From positions 179,364 to 243,363 of the forward strand of contig DOJW01000007.1 of the NCBI GenBank assembly GCA_003511165.1: a stretch of 64,000 nt of DNA, written 5' to 3'. The notes below the pieces were generated by a model, which saw only the letters and a program-made list of their open reading frames with translations, was not told the DNA's origin and did no database searches. Every line of letters begins with the position of its first letter. Positions within the stretch are counted from its first letter, which is position 1. Position numbers and translations under genes: made by a program. This DNA is from Candidatus Dependentiae bacterium. GTDB taxonomy: Bacteria; Babelota; Babeliae; Babelales; UBA12411. Positions 53,775 to 62,256 of the stretch are shown piece after piece.

Positions 53775-54500
53775 GTGATACAAAAAACAAAGGTATTCAA
53801 AAATATGGTTATTATTTCTTCACTTGCATTATGTCACTCATTTAGCGCCGCTAAAAAATATGTTTTAACCGGCGGTCCTGGCAACGGAAAAACTACAATC
53901 ATCCAAACATTACAATCTCGCGGCTTCAAAACTCTTCCAGAAGTGGCTACCACTATAATCGAAGATGCCATAAAACAAGGCTTGCCAAACCCCACACATG
54001 GAAATGATATTTGCGGGTTTCAAGAAGCTGTTGCAAAAAAACAAGTCGAGCTGGAATCTATGCTTAACAAAAAAGACTTAGTTTTCCTTGATAGAGGAAT
54101 TATCGATGGTCTAGCCTACTGCGACCATCACCAATTAATATCTCTTCCACCAACCCTGCAAGAAAAAACTTCATCCACAAACTATACCGCTGTCTTTGTC
54201 TTAGATTTTGTAGAAGATTCATACCAAACAGATTCTGTAAGAATAGAAAATTTGAAAGAAGCGCTAATAATTCATGAATTAATTATTAAACATTATAGAA
54301 ATTTAGGTTATTCACCAATTTTTGTACCCGCATTCCAATGTGATGAAAATGGTAAAAAATTAAGCACCCTAGAAAGCACTGCAAAAAGAGCCGAATTCAT
54401 TTTGAAACATATAAGCGAAACAAGCTATAAGCAAACGCCGCCGTTTAATAACATTGCTTCTGATAAAACAATAGATGTAACCGTTACTAAAAATTTATGA
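53775..54500 (+). CDS. Predicted exported P-loop ATPase/kinase (AAA_28/NadR-like)
   Basis: The GTG at 53775 has AAGGAAG ahead; an ATG at 53805 is the alternative. Both give a signal peptide (MVIISSLALCHSFSA, cut near residue 25-26), after which comes KKYVLTGGPGNGKTT, a perfect Walker A (33-41). LPEVATTIIEDA, DLVFLDRGIIDGLAY (Walker-B-like with DRG) and the helical end match the AAA_28 group (NadR kinase-domain-like, Ttd14). Members phosphorylate or bind nucleotides or lipids. Signal peptide plus intact P-loop is paradoxical in a cell without periplasmic ATP. Its stop overlaps the next start (ATGA). Confidence 0.75.
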   Translation: MIQKTKVFKNMVIISSLALCHSFSAAKKYVLTGGPGNGKTTIIQTLQSRGFKTLPEVATTIIEDAIKQGLPNPTHGNDICGFQEAVAKKQVELESMLNKKDLVFLDRGIIDGLAYCDHHQLISLPPTLQEKTSSTNYTAVFVLDFVEDSYQTDSVRIENLKEALIIHELIIKHYRNLGYSPIFVPAFQCDENGKKLSTLESTAKRAEFILKHISETSYKQTPPFNNIASDKTIDVTVTKNL

Positions 54501-55015
54501 AAGAAAATCTGTTATTTATCTTTTTAAAAACACATAACATTGCATACCAACTTTTTGAGCACCAGCCAGTTTTTACTGTTGACGATAAACCTGCAATAAA
54601 GACAATTGATGGAGTTACAACATCATCTGAAGTTATTCCCCAGCCATATTTTAAAACTTTATTTTTGACTGACAAAAAAGGTAAATTCTTTCTTGTTAGT
54701 GTTTTAGAAGATAAACATGTTGATCTCAATACTTTAGGCAAACAATTGCAATGTGCTCGACTTACTTTTGGAAAAACAGATGAATTACTTGAATATATAA
54801 AAGTATCTCCAGGTTCTGTAACGCCATACGGACTTCTATTCGATGAACAAAATAAAGTAACATACATTTTTGATAAAGATGCCTTAAATCATCAATGGAC
54901 AAGTTTTCACCCAATGAGAAACGATATGACTATTGTTACTTCGCTACAAAATTTTTTAACATGCATGCAACTAATGCACCATGAACCGGTAGTTATGCAA
55001 ATTCCGGTAAAATAA
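54497..55015 (+). CDS. YbaK/ProX-type aminoacyl-tRNA deacylase
   Basis: 172 residues. Family hallmarks: an N-terminal helix with IAYQLFEHQPVFTVDD, KTLFLTDKKGKFFLVSV, LTFGKTDELLEYIKVSPGSVTPYGLL and the DKDALNHQWTSFHPMRNDMT end, matching free-standing ProX-like editing proteins. These hydrolyse mischarged Ala- or Cys-tRNA(Pro). It overlaps the exported ATPase gene by four bases (ATGA), so the two are translationally coupled, although the upstream product appears to leave the cytoplasm and this one stays. Confidence 0.85.
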   Translation: MKENLLFIFLKTHNIAYQLFEHQPVFTVDDKPAIKTIDGVTTSSEVIPQPYFKTLFLTDKKGKFFLVSVLEDKHVDLNTLGKQLQCARLTFGKTDELLEYIKVSPGSVTPYGLLFDEQNKVTYIFDKDALNHQWTSFHPMRNDMTIVTSLQNFLTCMQLMHHEPVVMQIPVK

Positions 55016-55052
55016 CTGATGCATATTAATAATTTATCAAAAGATTAATTTT

Positions 55053-55832
55053 ATGACTTTTCTCAACTCATTAAAAATTACAGTTCTCCTAGAAGACACG
55101 GCACCTAGAGAACCATTTTGGAGCGAGCATGGTCTATCACTTTTGATCGAAGCAGATAACAAAAAATTTCTTTTTGATACTGGATACTCTGGAGATGTTT
55201 TACTTCATAATGCTAATATCCTAAAAATTGATCTCAATAAAATTGACGCTTTCATTTTAAGCCATCCGCATGATGATCACAGCGGAGGCATGGAAAAGGC
55301 GAGTCATTTTATATCTACCAAACCTATGTATTGCACATCAGATGCTTTCGGCGAGCATATGCCAAAAAGTGATTTGCTAAAATCGGTTTATACAAATGTG
55401 CATCATGTTACAGAAAATATAGAAATAACACCTGGATTTTGGATAATAAAAGAAAGACCTACAATAAATACAGCTCTAAAAACTTATGAGATAAATGCCG
55501 TTGCAAAGATTAAAGATAAAGGTCTCGTTATCATCGTAGGTTGTGCGCATCAAGGTTTACCTGCAATTATAGAAGATGCGAAAAAAGCATTTAATAATGA
55601 AATACCAGTTTACGCACTGATTGGTGGCCTACATCTCAAAAGTTCAAATGCGCTAGAAATTAATAAAAATATAGATTTGATAAAACAAGAAAATATTAAA
55701 CTTTTATTACCCAATCATTGCTCTGGTTTTGGATCTATCAAAAAGCTTATCGATGTGATGCCAAATCAAACAGAATTAATTTCCAAAACAGCCAGCGGAA
55801 CATTTCATAGCGGAAGTACTATTGAATTTTAA
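55053..55832 (+). CDS. Metallo-beta-lactamase-fold hydrolase
   Basis: 259 residues. SHPHDDHSGGM gives the HxHxDH metal motif near residue 70. GCAHQG and GGLHLKSSN supply the later His ligands, and LLIEADNKKFLFDTGYSGDVLLHN is the usual opening. The wording (EHGLSLLI, DTGYS, HPHDDHSGG, GGLHL) is that of the branch annotated as 7,8-dihydropterin-6-methyl-4-(beta-D-ribofuranosyl)-aminobenzene-5'-phosphate synthase, whose real substrates in bacteria are mostly unknown. No signal peptide. It follows the deacylase gene by 37 bases on the same strand. Confidence 0.85.
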   Translation: MTFLNSLKITVLLEDTAPREPFWSEHGLSLLIEADNKKFLFDTGYSGDVLLHNANILKIDLNKIDAFILSHPHDDHSGGMEKASHFISTKPMYCTSDAFGEHMPKSDLLKSVYTNVHHVTENIEITPGFWIIKERPTINTALKTYEINAVAKIKDKGLVIIVGCAHQGLPAIIEDAKKAFNNEIPVYALIGGLHLKSSNALEINKNIDLIKQENIKLLLPNHCSGFGSIKKLIDVMPNQTELISKTASGTFHSGSTIEF

Positions 55833-55861
55833 TCAAACTAAAATTAACAAAGTTACTCAAT

Positions 55862-55898
55862 AAAAAAGCCCGTACACTTGCCTTGCGGGCCTTTCTTA
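55862..55898 (+). terminator. Probable terminator after the hydrolase gene
   Basis: Stem GCCCG (55868-55872)/CGGGC (55886-55890) with A-rich left and CTTTCTTATT right flanks. It resembles the terminator at 57374. Confidence 0.65.
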
Positions 55899-55975
55899 TT
55901 AATCTTACAATGAGCAGTTGTAGAATTTAACTTTTTATTCACCAAATAATATCGAATTCGCAGGTCGTAAAAATC

Positions 55976-56019
55976 GACTTTTTAGTAGATAAATATCGAG
56001 ATTTCACTCCTAAAAAGTC
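55976..56019 (+). other. 10-bp inverted repeat in the 336-base gap before the AAA_14 gene
   Basis: GACTTTTTAG (55976-55985) is repeated inverted as CTAAAAAGTC (56010-56019) with 24 bases between. No gene is seen between 55833 and 56168; the gap also holds the terminator at 55862 and the promoter/palindrome at 56098. The role of this repeat is unknown (possible remnant hairpin or protein site). Confidence 0.5.
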
Positions 56020-56097
56020 TATATTCAAAACGTCTTAGACTAATCCCATCCAAAAAACGGCTGATTTTAGGCAATTTTACCAATTATTTTAATTATC

Positions 56098-56132
56098 TTG
56101 GACAAATTCGATATTCAATGTAGAATTTGTCC
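56098..56132 (+). promoter_or_regulatory. Promoter overlapped by a perfect palindrome, ahead of the AAA_14 gene
   Basis: TTGGAC (56098-56103), 17 bases, TAGAAT (56121-56126) fits a sigma-70 promoter. A perfect 10-bp inverted repeat, GGACAAATTC (56100-56109) and GAATTTGTCC (56123-56132), covers both boxes. A protein bound there would block RNA polymerase, so this looks like an operator. AAAGGAGA and the start codon follow 23-37 bases later. Confidence 0.6.
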
Positions 56133-56168
56133 ATTGATGATTTAAATCGGTCTAAAAGGAGATTTCAT

Positions 56169-57341
56169 ATGATAAAACGCAAAATTGCTAAAGATGTGCT
56201 CGATGGGGCACGATATTTCCCTGTTGTTGGCATCTTGGGTCCACGACAATCAGGTAAAACAACGCTTGCAAAGGATTTATTCCAAAAACATAACTATCTT
56301 TCACTTGAAGACTTAGACTTGCGGGAAGAGGCCAAAAGAGACCCGCGAACTTTTTTGCTGACCAACCGCAATGACCACGGAATTATTATCGATGAATTTC
56401 AATATGTGCCTGAACTTCTATCATATATTCAAACTATCGTTGATCAAGACAAGAAACGCGGGTACTTTATTTTAACTGGCTCGCAAAATTTTTTGATGAA
56501 CAAGGCCATCACTCAATCTCTGGCTGGAAGAATTTCACTTCACACACTTTTACCTTTATCAATTTTAGAACTCAGGGAAAGTGGCCAGCTACCACCTGAA
56601 ATCGAACCTATGCTTTACCAAGGCTGCTACCCAGCGATTTATTCAGAAAAAATTCCGCCGGAAAAACTCTATAAAAACTACCTACAAACGTACATTGAAC
56701 GAGACGTTCGCCAACTTACTAACATTGGTGATTTGGCAACGTTTCAAACATTTATTAGATTGTGCGCGGCACGCGTTGGCCAATTGGTTAACTTTACAGC
56801 GCTCAGCAATGATGCCAACGTAAGTGATGTCACAGTCAGACGTTGGCTTAGCATTTTAGAATCGAGTTACATTGTTTTTCTCTTGCACCCTTACCATGAA
56901 AATTTGGGCAAACGCTTAGTTAAAACGGCTAAGCTTTATTTTTATGATCCCGGACTTATTTGCTCGCTTCTTCAAATTAAAGAAGAAGATTTGGCAAACC
57001 ACCCAAACAGAGGCAATATTTTTGAGTCGTTTGTTATTGCTGATATTCTTAAACACTACCATAACAAAGGCACTGATCCACGTATATACTTTTGGCGTGA
57101 TAAAACAGAACATGAAGTCGATTGCATTATCGAGGACAAGCAAAAACTTATACCAATCGAAATCAAATCGGGCAGAACTTTTAATCAGCGTTTTCTTGAC
57201 GGCCTCAATTATTGGGAGGCTTTAAAACATAAAAAAAGTGTGCCTGGTTTTGTGATTTTTGCAGGTTCATCACAACAAGGAAGAGTACACGTCTCTCTTG
57301 TAAGTTGGCAGTTAATTGATAAACTATTCAAAAAAATTTAA
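56169..57341 (+). CDS. AAA_14/DUF4143 ATPase
   Basis: 390 residues from ATG 56169 (AAAGGAGA ahead). GPRQSGKTT (24-32) is Walker A, GIIIDEFQYVP Walker B, and LTGSQNF sensor 1. The C-terminal DUF4143 part ends with HEVDCIIE and LIPIEIKSG, an arrangement like the PD-(D/E)xK nuclease core. Such ATPases are common, often horizontally acquired, and mostly uncharacterised; no toxin-antitoxin role is shown here. Parts of the gene (GCGCGGCACGCGTTGG and similar) are richer in G+C than its neighbours, which fits transfer from elsewhere. It has its own promoter and terminator. Confidence 0.88.
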   Translation: MIKRKIAKDVLDGARYFPVVGILGPRQSGKTTLAKDLFQKHNYLSLEDLDLREEAKRDPRTFLLTNRNDHGIIIDEFQYVPELLSYIQTIVDQDKKRGYFILTGSQNFLMNKAITQSLAGRISLHTLLPLSILELRESGQLPPEIEPMLYQGCYPAIYSEKIPPEKLYKNYLQTYIERDVRQLTNIGDLATFQTFIRLCAARVGQLVNFTALSNDANVSDVTVRRWLSILESSYIVFLLHPYHENLGKRLVKTAKLYFYDPGLICSLLQIKEEDLANHPNRGNIFESFVIADILKHYHNKGTDPRIYFWRDKTEHEVDCIIEDKQKLIPIEIKSGRTFNQRFLDGLNYWEALKHKKSVPGFVIFAGSSQQGRVHVSLVSWQLIDKLFKKI

Positions 57342-57373
57342 ATACTAGACTTAAATTTTAGAATTACTTAATA

Positions 57374-57408
57374 AAAAAGGCCCACGAAATTTGCGGGCCT
57401 TTTTATTT
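57374..57408. terminator. Bidirectional terminator between the AAA_14 gene and the convergent operon
   Basis: Stem AAAAAGGCCC/GGGCCTTTTT with an 11-base loop; T runs on both strands. It abuts the stop codon of the minus-strand gene at 57409. Confidence 0.9.
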
Positions 57409-57744
57409 TTATCTTCCTCGTTTAATCGCTGCTGCATATGCAAATTGTAAGAAATATTTTTGCCAAGATTCATCTGTACTTTTATGTTCATCGTCATACA
57501 TAAAATGATCCACAAGCAAGTACCGTACCCTCAATATTTCCTTAAGGCGTTTTTTATTTTTTGGATCTCTAATCGTAAGGTCTAAGAGTTCCAAAACTCG
57601 CCAAAAAGCTTCTTTACTACACTCAATATCACCTTCATTTTTCCATTTTATAGTTCGCTCAACGTCGCTACCTACATTAGCTAGTTGCTCAATTATAGAA
57701 AAATTAAACCAGCGCCCAGCAGCTAGGTCCTTATGAATTATCAT
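57409..57744 (-). CDS. Small conserved protein found beside DUF5674, 111 aa
   Basis: From ATG 57744, which overlaps the DUF5674 stop as ATGA. I recognise the general pattern (DLAAGRWFNFSIIEQLANVGSDV, then AFWRVLELLDLTIRDPKN, then FLQFAYAAAIKRGR) as a small helical family seen in varied uncultured bacteria, without a known function. No catalytic residues stand out. Translational coupling to DUF5674 suggests that the two proteins form a complex, perhaps a small module of the toxin-antitoxin kind (inference). A terminator lies directly behind it. Confidence 0.7.
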   Translation of the reverse strand: MIIHKDLAAGRWFNFSIIEQLANVGSDVERTIKWKNEGDIECSKEAFWRVLELLDLTIRDPKNKKRLKEILRVRYLLVDHFMYDDEHKSTDESWQKYFLQFAYAAAIKRGR

Positions 57745-58085
57745 TGACAAACCAATCTAGCAACTATGTTTATTATTTTTTCTCTGATGTGCAAGTCATC
57801 TACTCCCCTAGTCTCATTGCCTTGCACCGGGCGCAAATTTATCATCGAATCAAATTCAATCCAATTTTCATTAGGATATCTACCTGGGTACAAATTTATT
57901 CCCCACAAATTTTCTTGAGTAGATTCGTTTTCTAGCAAAAGTTGTTCTTCGTCCACATGAAGTTCAGAATCTACAGCCATAATTCCTTTTTCAATATCAA
58001 CCACAGCCTTCACGAGCCTTCCAAACATTCTTTTAGACATTTCCGAAAGTTCTGTGATAGAAATTTTCTCATTAACGATTTTCAT
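57741..58085 (-). CDS. DUF5674 family protein, 114 aa
   Basis: The ATG at 58085 has AAGGGA ahead and lies 14 bases inside the end of the glycerophosphodiesterase gene; the longer open frame upstream is only that overlap. The family pattern is clear: MFGRLVKAVVDIEKGIMAVD, ELHVDEEQLLLENESTQENL, WGINLYPG, EFDSMINLRP and GVDDLHIREKI. Function of the family is unknown. The many conserved acidic residues (HVDEEQLLLE, EFDSM) could bind metal. It is followed by its small partner with an ATGA overlap. Confidence 0.82.
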   Translation of the reverse strand: MKIVNEKISITELSEMSKRMFGRLVKAVVDIEKGIMAVDSELHVDEEQLLLENESTQENLWGINLYPGRYPNENWIEFDSMINLRPVQGNETRGVDDLHIREKIINIVARLVCQ

Positions 58086-58926
58086 TAATTCCCTTATGAT
58101 TGGCATTGCGTAAGGCAAACTGTTCGCGTTTGATTTTATCTTGCTTCATAGTTTCTAGCCACAATTCTTTTACAACATCGGGATAATCTACCATTATTGC
58201 ATCAACGCCCAATTGATATAACTTTGTTACTGTTTCAATGTTTTCGCTTGGACTCCATACCCAAAGTTTTAAACCTCTAGCTTTTACATCTTTTGCTAAG
58301 GATTCCGAAAAACAATTTTCAACGTTCACCAAACAAACACCATAAGCTCCCATTTCTTCTGCAAAATTTGCCATTTTATATGGTATACAAATCACTGAAG
58401 GAATTAATTTTACAAAAGGTACGAGAGTAGCCAAACGCTTCAACTCTTCATGCTGAAATCCAGTCGCATAAAATTGTTCTTGCTTCCAACCTTTATTTTC
58501 TACATAAGAATTTATAATCTTTGCCAATTCTGCAGCAACGGCCTCTTCTTTTATATCAATTACAATTTTTGTTTTTGCATCAAGTGTATCTAGCACTTCA
58601 GAAAACGTAGGAATCTTACCTCCGCCATTAACATCTAAAGCTTTAAGTTCTTTTAGCGTCTTAGCTTTTACTAATCCTTTTCCATTAGTAGTCCTATCAA
58701 CATTAGCATCATGCATCACAACCAAGTCGCCAGATTTACATTTATAAACATCAAATTCAACAGCTTCAACATTCATTTCAATTGCTTTTTTAAAAGAGCT
58801 AGCAGTATTTTCAGGCATATACCCAGAAGCTCCTCTATGGGCTATAATCATAACATCTCCTTCACAACAAATTGATCTTGTTAGTAACAAAAATATGGAA
58901 AAAACAATTAACTTAAATTTAAACAT
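58072..58926 (-). CDS. Exported glycerophosphodiester phosphodiesterase
   Basis: 284 residues. A signal peptide (IVFSIFLLLTRSICCEG) is followed by the GDPD barrel: AHRGASGYMPENT (His-Arg-Gly and Glu), AVEFDVYKCKSGDLVVMHD (Glu, Asp, His), DRTTNGKG, KIVIDIKEE, and WVWSPSENIETVTKLYQLGVDAI near the end. It splits glycerophosphodiesters from phospholipid breakdown into glycerol-3-phosphate and an alcohol. Export means it acts on lipids outside the cytoplasm, such as host or envelope material. It ends inside the DUF5674 start and lies 27 bases behind the aldolase gene. Confidence 0.9.
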   Translation of the reverse strand: MFKFKLIVFSIFLLLTRSICCEGDVMIIAHRGASGYMPENTASSFKKAIEMNVEAVEFDVYKCKSGDLVVMHDANVDRTTNGKGLVKAKTLKELKALDVNGGGKIPTFSEVLDTLDAKTKIVIDIKEEAVAAELAKIINSYVENKGWKQEQFYATGFQHEELKRLATLVPFVKLIPSVICIPYKMANFAEEMGAYGVCLVNVENCFSESLAKDVKARGLKLWVWSPSENIETVTKLYQLGVDAIMVDYPDVVKELWLETMKQDKIKREQFALRNANHKGINENR

Positions 58927-58953
58927 AAATTCTACTTTCCAGTTTATTTTACC

Positions 58954-59613
58954 TTAATCTAGCAATTCAGCTTTGTTTAGCTTTTGCCAATCAGCGTCGA
59001 ACATTGCAATACCTTTTTCCGTCAATGGATGATTCATAACTTGTTCAAGCAACTTTGGCGGAATTGTTGCGATATCGGCACCTGCAAGTGCTGCATCATG
59101 CCAGTGCATCAAATGTCTAAGCGATGCAGCAAGTATCAAACTATCAAATCCATAGTTATCAAACATTTCGCGCATTTCTCCGATCAATGTAATTCCGTTA
59201 ATATCGATATCATCCCAGCGACCAACAAAAGGTGAAATATATTTAACACCAAGCTTTGCAACAAGAAGTGATTGAAGAAGAGAGAAAATTAAAGTTACGT
59301 TAATCTCAACACCTTCTTGTACCAATTTTGCAATCACAGGCAAATAATCTTGGTGAAATGGAATTTTGACAACAACATTGTCTGCAAGCTTTGAGATTTC
59401 AAGAGCTTGTTTGTACACATCTTGTGGTGTTTTTTTTACCACTTCGATGCTAACATCGCCGCTTACCATCGAACAAATATCGAGCAATACTTTTTTGCAA
59501 TCATTGCCTTCTTTGGAAAGTAATGTTGGGTTGGTTGTTACGCCATCCACAACACCAGTTGCTACCCATTTTTTGATTAATTGCCTATCGGCTGTGTCTA
59601 AAAAAAGTTTCAT
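58954..59613 (-). CDS. Fructose-6-phosphate aldolase / small transaldolase
   Basis: 219 residues, the size of FSA/TalC enzymes rather than classical transaldolases. MKLFLDTADRQLIKKW and GVVDGVTTNPTLL open the barrel. The Schiff-base Lys is K83 in NVVVKIPFH. INVTLIFSLLQSLLVAKLG and ISPFVGRWDDI follow. ILAASLRHLMHWHDAALAGADIATIPP replaces the usual HPLT region, which comes later as NHPLTEKGI. It exchanges three-carbon units between sugar phosphates and may supply pentose phosphates. It lies 14 bases downstream of leuS on the same strand. Confidence 0.92.
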   Translation of the reverse strand: MKLFLDTADRQLIKKWVATGVVDGVTTNPTLLSKEGNDCKKVLLDICSMVSGDVSIEVVKKTPQDVYKQALEISKLADNVVVKIPFHQDYLPVIAKLVQEGVEINVTLIFSLLQSLLVAKLGVKYISPFVGRWDDIDINGITLIGEMREMFDNYGFDSLILAASLRHLMHWHDAALAGADIATIPPKLLEQVMNHPLTEKGIAMFDADWQKLNKAELLD

Positions 59614-59627
59614 CTAAAAAATCCTTT

Positions 59628-62066
59628 TCACTTAATTACAAAATTTATAAGGCGATCTGCAACGAATATAACTTTGATAACGGTTCCTTCTTTTAACCAT
59701 TTTTCAATAGCAATTTCTGCTTTTGACTGAACATCTTGCTGCGATTCGCCTTTTTGAATAGTTACATTCGCACGCAATTTTCCATTTACTTGCACCGCAA
59801 TTTCTATCTCATTCACAGCTGCAAGTTTCGGATCAAAAGTTGGCCAAGAACAATCTGCTAAATTTTTGTTAAGCAGTTTTTCTAAAAGTTCACTTGAAAA
59901 ATGCGGAACCATAACAGAGATTGCAGCTAAGAATTGCTGCGTTGTTTTGCGATCGAGCTTCAACTTTTGTTCACTTAAATCATTCAAAAATTCCATCATC
60001 GCAGAAACGGCTGTATTTACTTTGAAACTTTCAATTCGCTCCGCAAAATCTTTCAAAAACAAATGAAAACGTTTTAAAGTTTTTTCATCTGCAGTTTCTA
60101 CAAATTCTGTTGTTGTGAGTAATTTCCAAAGTCTGCCCAAAAAGTTTTTCGTTCCTTTTAGTCCGCTATCTTGCCATTCAACATCCATTTCTGGTGGTCC
60201 CATAAAGAGCATGTAAAGGCGAAGGGCGTCGGTTCCAAACTCACCTACCATGTCATCAGGATTTACAGCGTTACCTTTGGACTTGGACATTTTTTCTATT
60301 CGACCGCTATTTGATTTTGCACAAATCATTCCTTGATTAAAAAGGTGTGTAAACGGTTCATCAAATTCTAAATATCCTAAATCATGTAAAACTTTTATAT
60401 AAAATCGCGCATACAAAAGGTGTAAAACAGCATGCTCTATTCCACCAATATAAAGATCTACGGGAAGCCAGTATTTCATATCTTGTGAATCAAAAGGTTT
60501 GTCATTTAATTCTGTATTTGGATACCGTAAAAAATACCAGCAAGACCCTGCCCACTGTGGCATTGTATTTGTTTCTCGCTTTGCGCTATCACCACACTTT
60601 GGACATTTTGTATTTACCCATTCACTAATTGCAGCAAGTGGCGACTCTCCAGTTCCTGTAGGTTGATAATTTTCAACCTCTGGCAAAACAACTGGCAAAT
60701 CTTTTTCATCCACTGGTACAGTTCCACACTTGGAGCAATGGACCATAGGAATTGGTTCACCCCAATATCTTTGACGAGAGAAAATCCAATCGCGCAACTT
60801 ATAACAAGTTTTTGCACTGCCAACACCTTTGTCTTCCAAAAATTTGATAATTTTTGCAGAACCTTCGCTTTTAGCATCTAAACCATTGAACTGTGCAGAA
60901 TTTATTAAAATACCATCACCGGTTGTCGCACAAGTTAAATTGCCATTTTCATCATAAATAGATTCATCAGTTGCTTGCGATTTTACAACTTCAATGATTG
61001 GTAAATTATATTTTTTTGCAAACTCAAAATCGCGTTCGTCATGCGCAGGAACAGCCATGATCGCACCAGTTCCATAATTGCTCAAAATGTAACTTGCTAG
61101 ATAAACTGGTATCTTTTGGTCATTAACAGGATTGATCACATAGCTTCCCAAGAAAACACCTTTTTTTTCTGGATTTTCTGCAAATCGATCTTCAGAAGAT
61201 TGCTCTTGCATCTCTTTTATGAAATTTTCTACCGACTTTTGATTTTCTTTTGATGTAAGTTTTGATACAAGCGGATGGTCGTAAGCCAATGCTACGAATG
61301 TTGCACCGAAAAGGGTGTCGGGACGAGTTGTAAAAACTTCAAGATTTGAACTTTCATCTCCGGCTACTTTAAAGTTAACCGTTGCACCAACACTTTTGCC
61401 AATCCAGTTTCGCTGCATCGACTTTACTTTTTCTGGCCACTCTAGCTTATCAAGCCCTTCAAGTAACTTTTCTGCATATTCTGTGATTTTTAGCACCCAC
61501 TGACGAATCAACTTTTTAGTAACTTCTGTACCACAACGATCACATTTGCCGCCGACAACCTCTTCATTTGCAAGACCGGTCAAACAACTTGGGCACCAGT
61601 TTATTGGTGCTTCAGATTGATATGCAAGCCCAGCTTTGTGCATTTGCAAAAATATCCACTGCGTCCATTTATAATAATTTGGATCTGTGGTATTTACCTC
61701 TTTATCCCAATCGTACATTGCCCCGATTTGGGATAGCTGACGTTTGAAATTTGCAATATTATTTGCGGTATTTTCTTTTGGATGCAAACCAAGCTTGATT
61801 GCAGCATTTTCCGCAGGTAGACCAAAAGCATCCCATCCCATAGGATGAAGAACATTGTAACCTTGTAAGAATTTTATACGGGCATAAATGTCAGAGAGAA
61901 CATAATTTTTCCAGTGCCCCATGTGAATTCCAGACCCGGAAGGATATGGAAACATATCCAAACAGTAAAATTTTTTACCTTTTCGATCCGATTTTGTTTT
62001 AAAATAAGGATCTTTGCTCCATTTTTTTTGCCATTTTGCTTCAATTTCTTTGAAATCGTAATTCAT
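59628..62066 (-). CDS. leuS: Leucyl-tRNA synthetase
   Basis: 812 residues from ATG 62066 (AAGGA seven bases ahead, protein MNYDFKEIEAKWQKKW); the open frame extends further but without support. Class I signatures SGIHMGHWKNY (HIGH) and EKMSKSKGN (KMSKS). The CP1 editing domain has FTTRPDTLFGATFV. A zinc-binding module CPSCLTG with CDRCGTEV is present, and a second Cys-rich pair (CSKCGTV, CPKCGDSAK) lies after the editing domain. The rest matches the bacterial form. It starts the minus-strand run that continues with the aldolase and glycerophosphodiesterase genes. Confidence 0.98.
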   Translation of the reverse strand: MNYDFKEIEAKWQKKWSKDPYFKTKSDRKGKKFYCLDMFPYPSGSGIHMGHWKNYVLSDIYARIKFLQGYNVLHPMGWDAFGLPAENAAIKLGLHPKENTANNIANFKRQLSQIGAMYDWDKEVNTTDPNYYKWTQWIFLQMHKAGLAYQSEAPINWCPSCLTGLANEEVVGGKCDRCGTEVTKKLIRQWVLKITEYAEKLLEGLDKLEWPEKVKSMQRNWIGKSVGATVNFKVAGDESSNLEVFTTRPDTLFGATFVALAYDHPLVSKLTSKENQKSVENFIKEMQEQSSEDRFAENPEKKGVFLGSYVINPVNDQKIPVYLASYILSNYGTGAIMAVPAHDERDFEFAKKYNLPIIEVVKSQATDESIYDENGNLTCATTGDGILINSAQFNGLDAKSEGSAKIIKFLEDKGVGSAKTCYKLRDWIFSRQRYWGEPIPMVHCSKCGTVPVDEKDLPVVLPEVENYQPTGTGESPLAAISEWVNTKCPKCGDSAKRETNTMPQWAGSCWYFLRYPNTELNDKPFDSQDMKYWLPVDLYIGGIEHAVLHLLYARFYIKVLHDLGYLEFDEPFTHLFNQGMICAKSNSGRIEKMSKSKGNAVNPDDMVGEFGTDALRLYMLFMGPPEMDVEWQDSGLKGTKNFLGRLWKLLTTTEFVETADEKTLKRFHLFLKDFAERIESFKVNTAVSAMMEFLNDLSEQKLKLDRKTTQQFLAAISVMVPHFSSELLEKLLNKNLADCSWPTFDPKLAAVNEIEIAVQVNGKLRANVTIQKGESQQDVQSKAEIAIEKWLKEGTVIKVIFVADRLINFVIK

Positions 62067-62256
62067 AAAAGTCCTTAAAAATTTCGCTCGCTTTAGAAGA
62101 CTAAACATAGGGAATATTAACATAAAATGACGTTTTTTTTAAAAAGGAAATTAAATTTGACCAAAAGAATGCCATCGGTATAGTGAAAACAGGGTATTTT
62201 AGGGACAAATTCAATTTTTAATAATAATTTTGATAATTAAAAGGAAGCTAAAGTTT

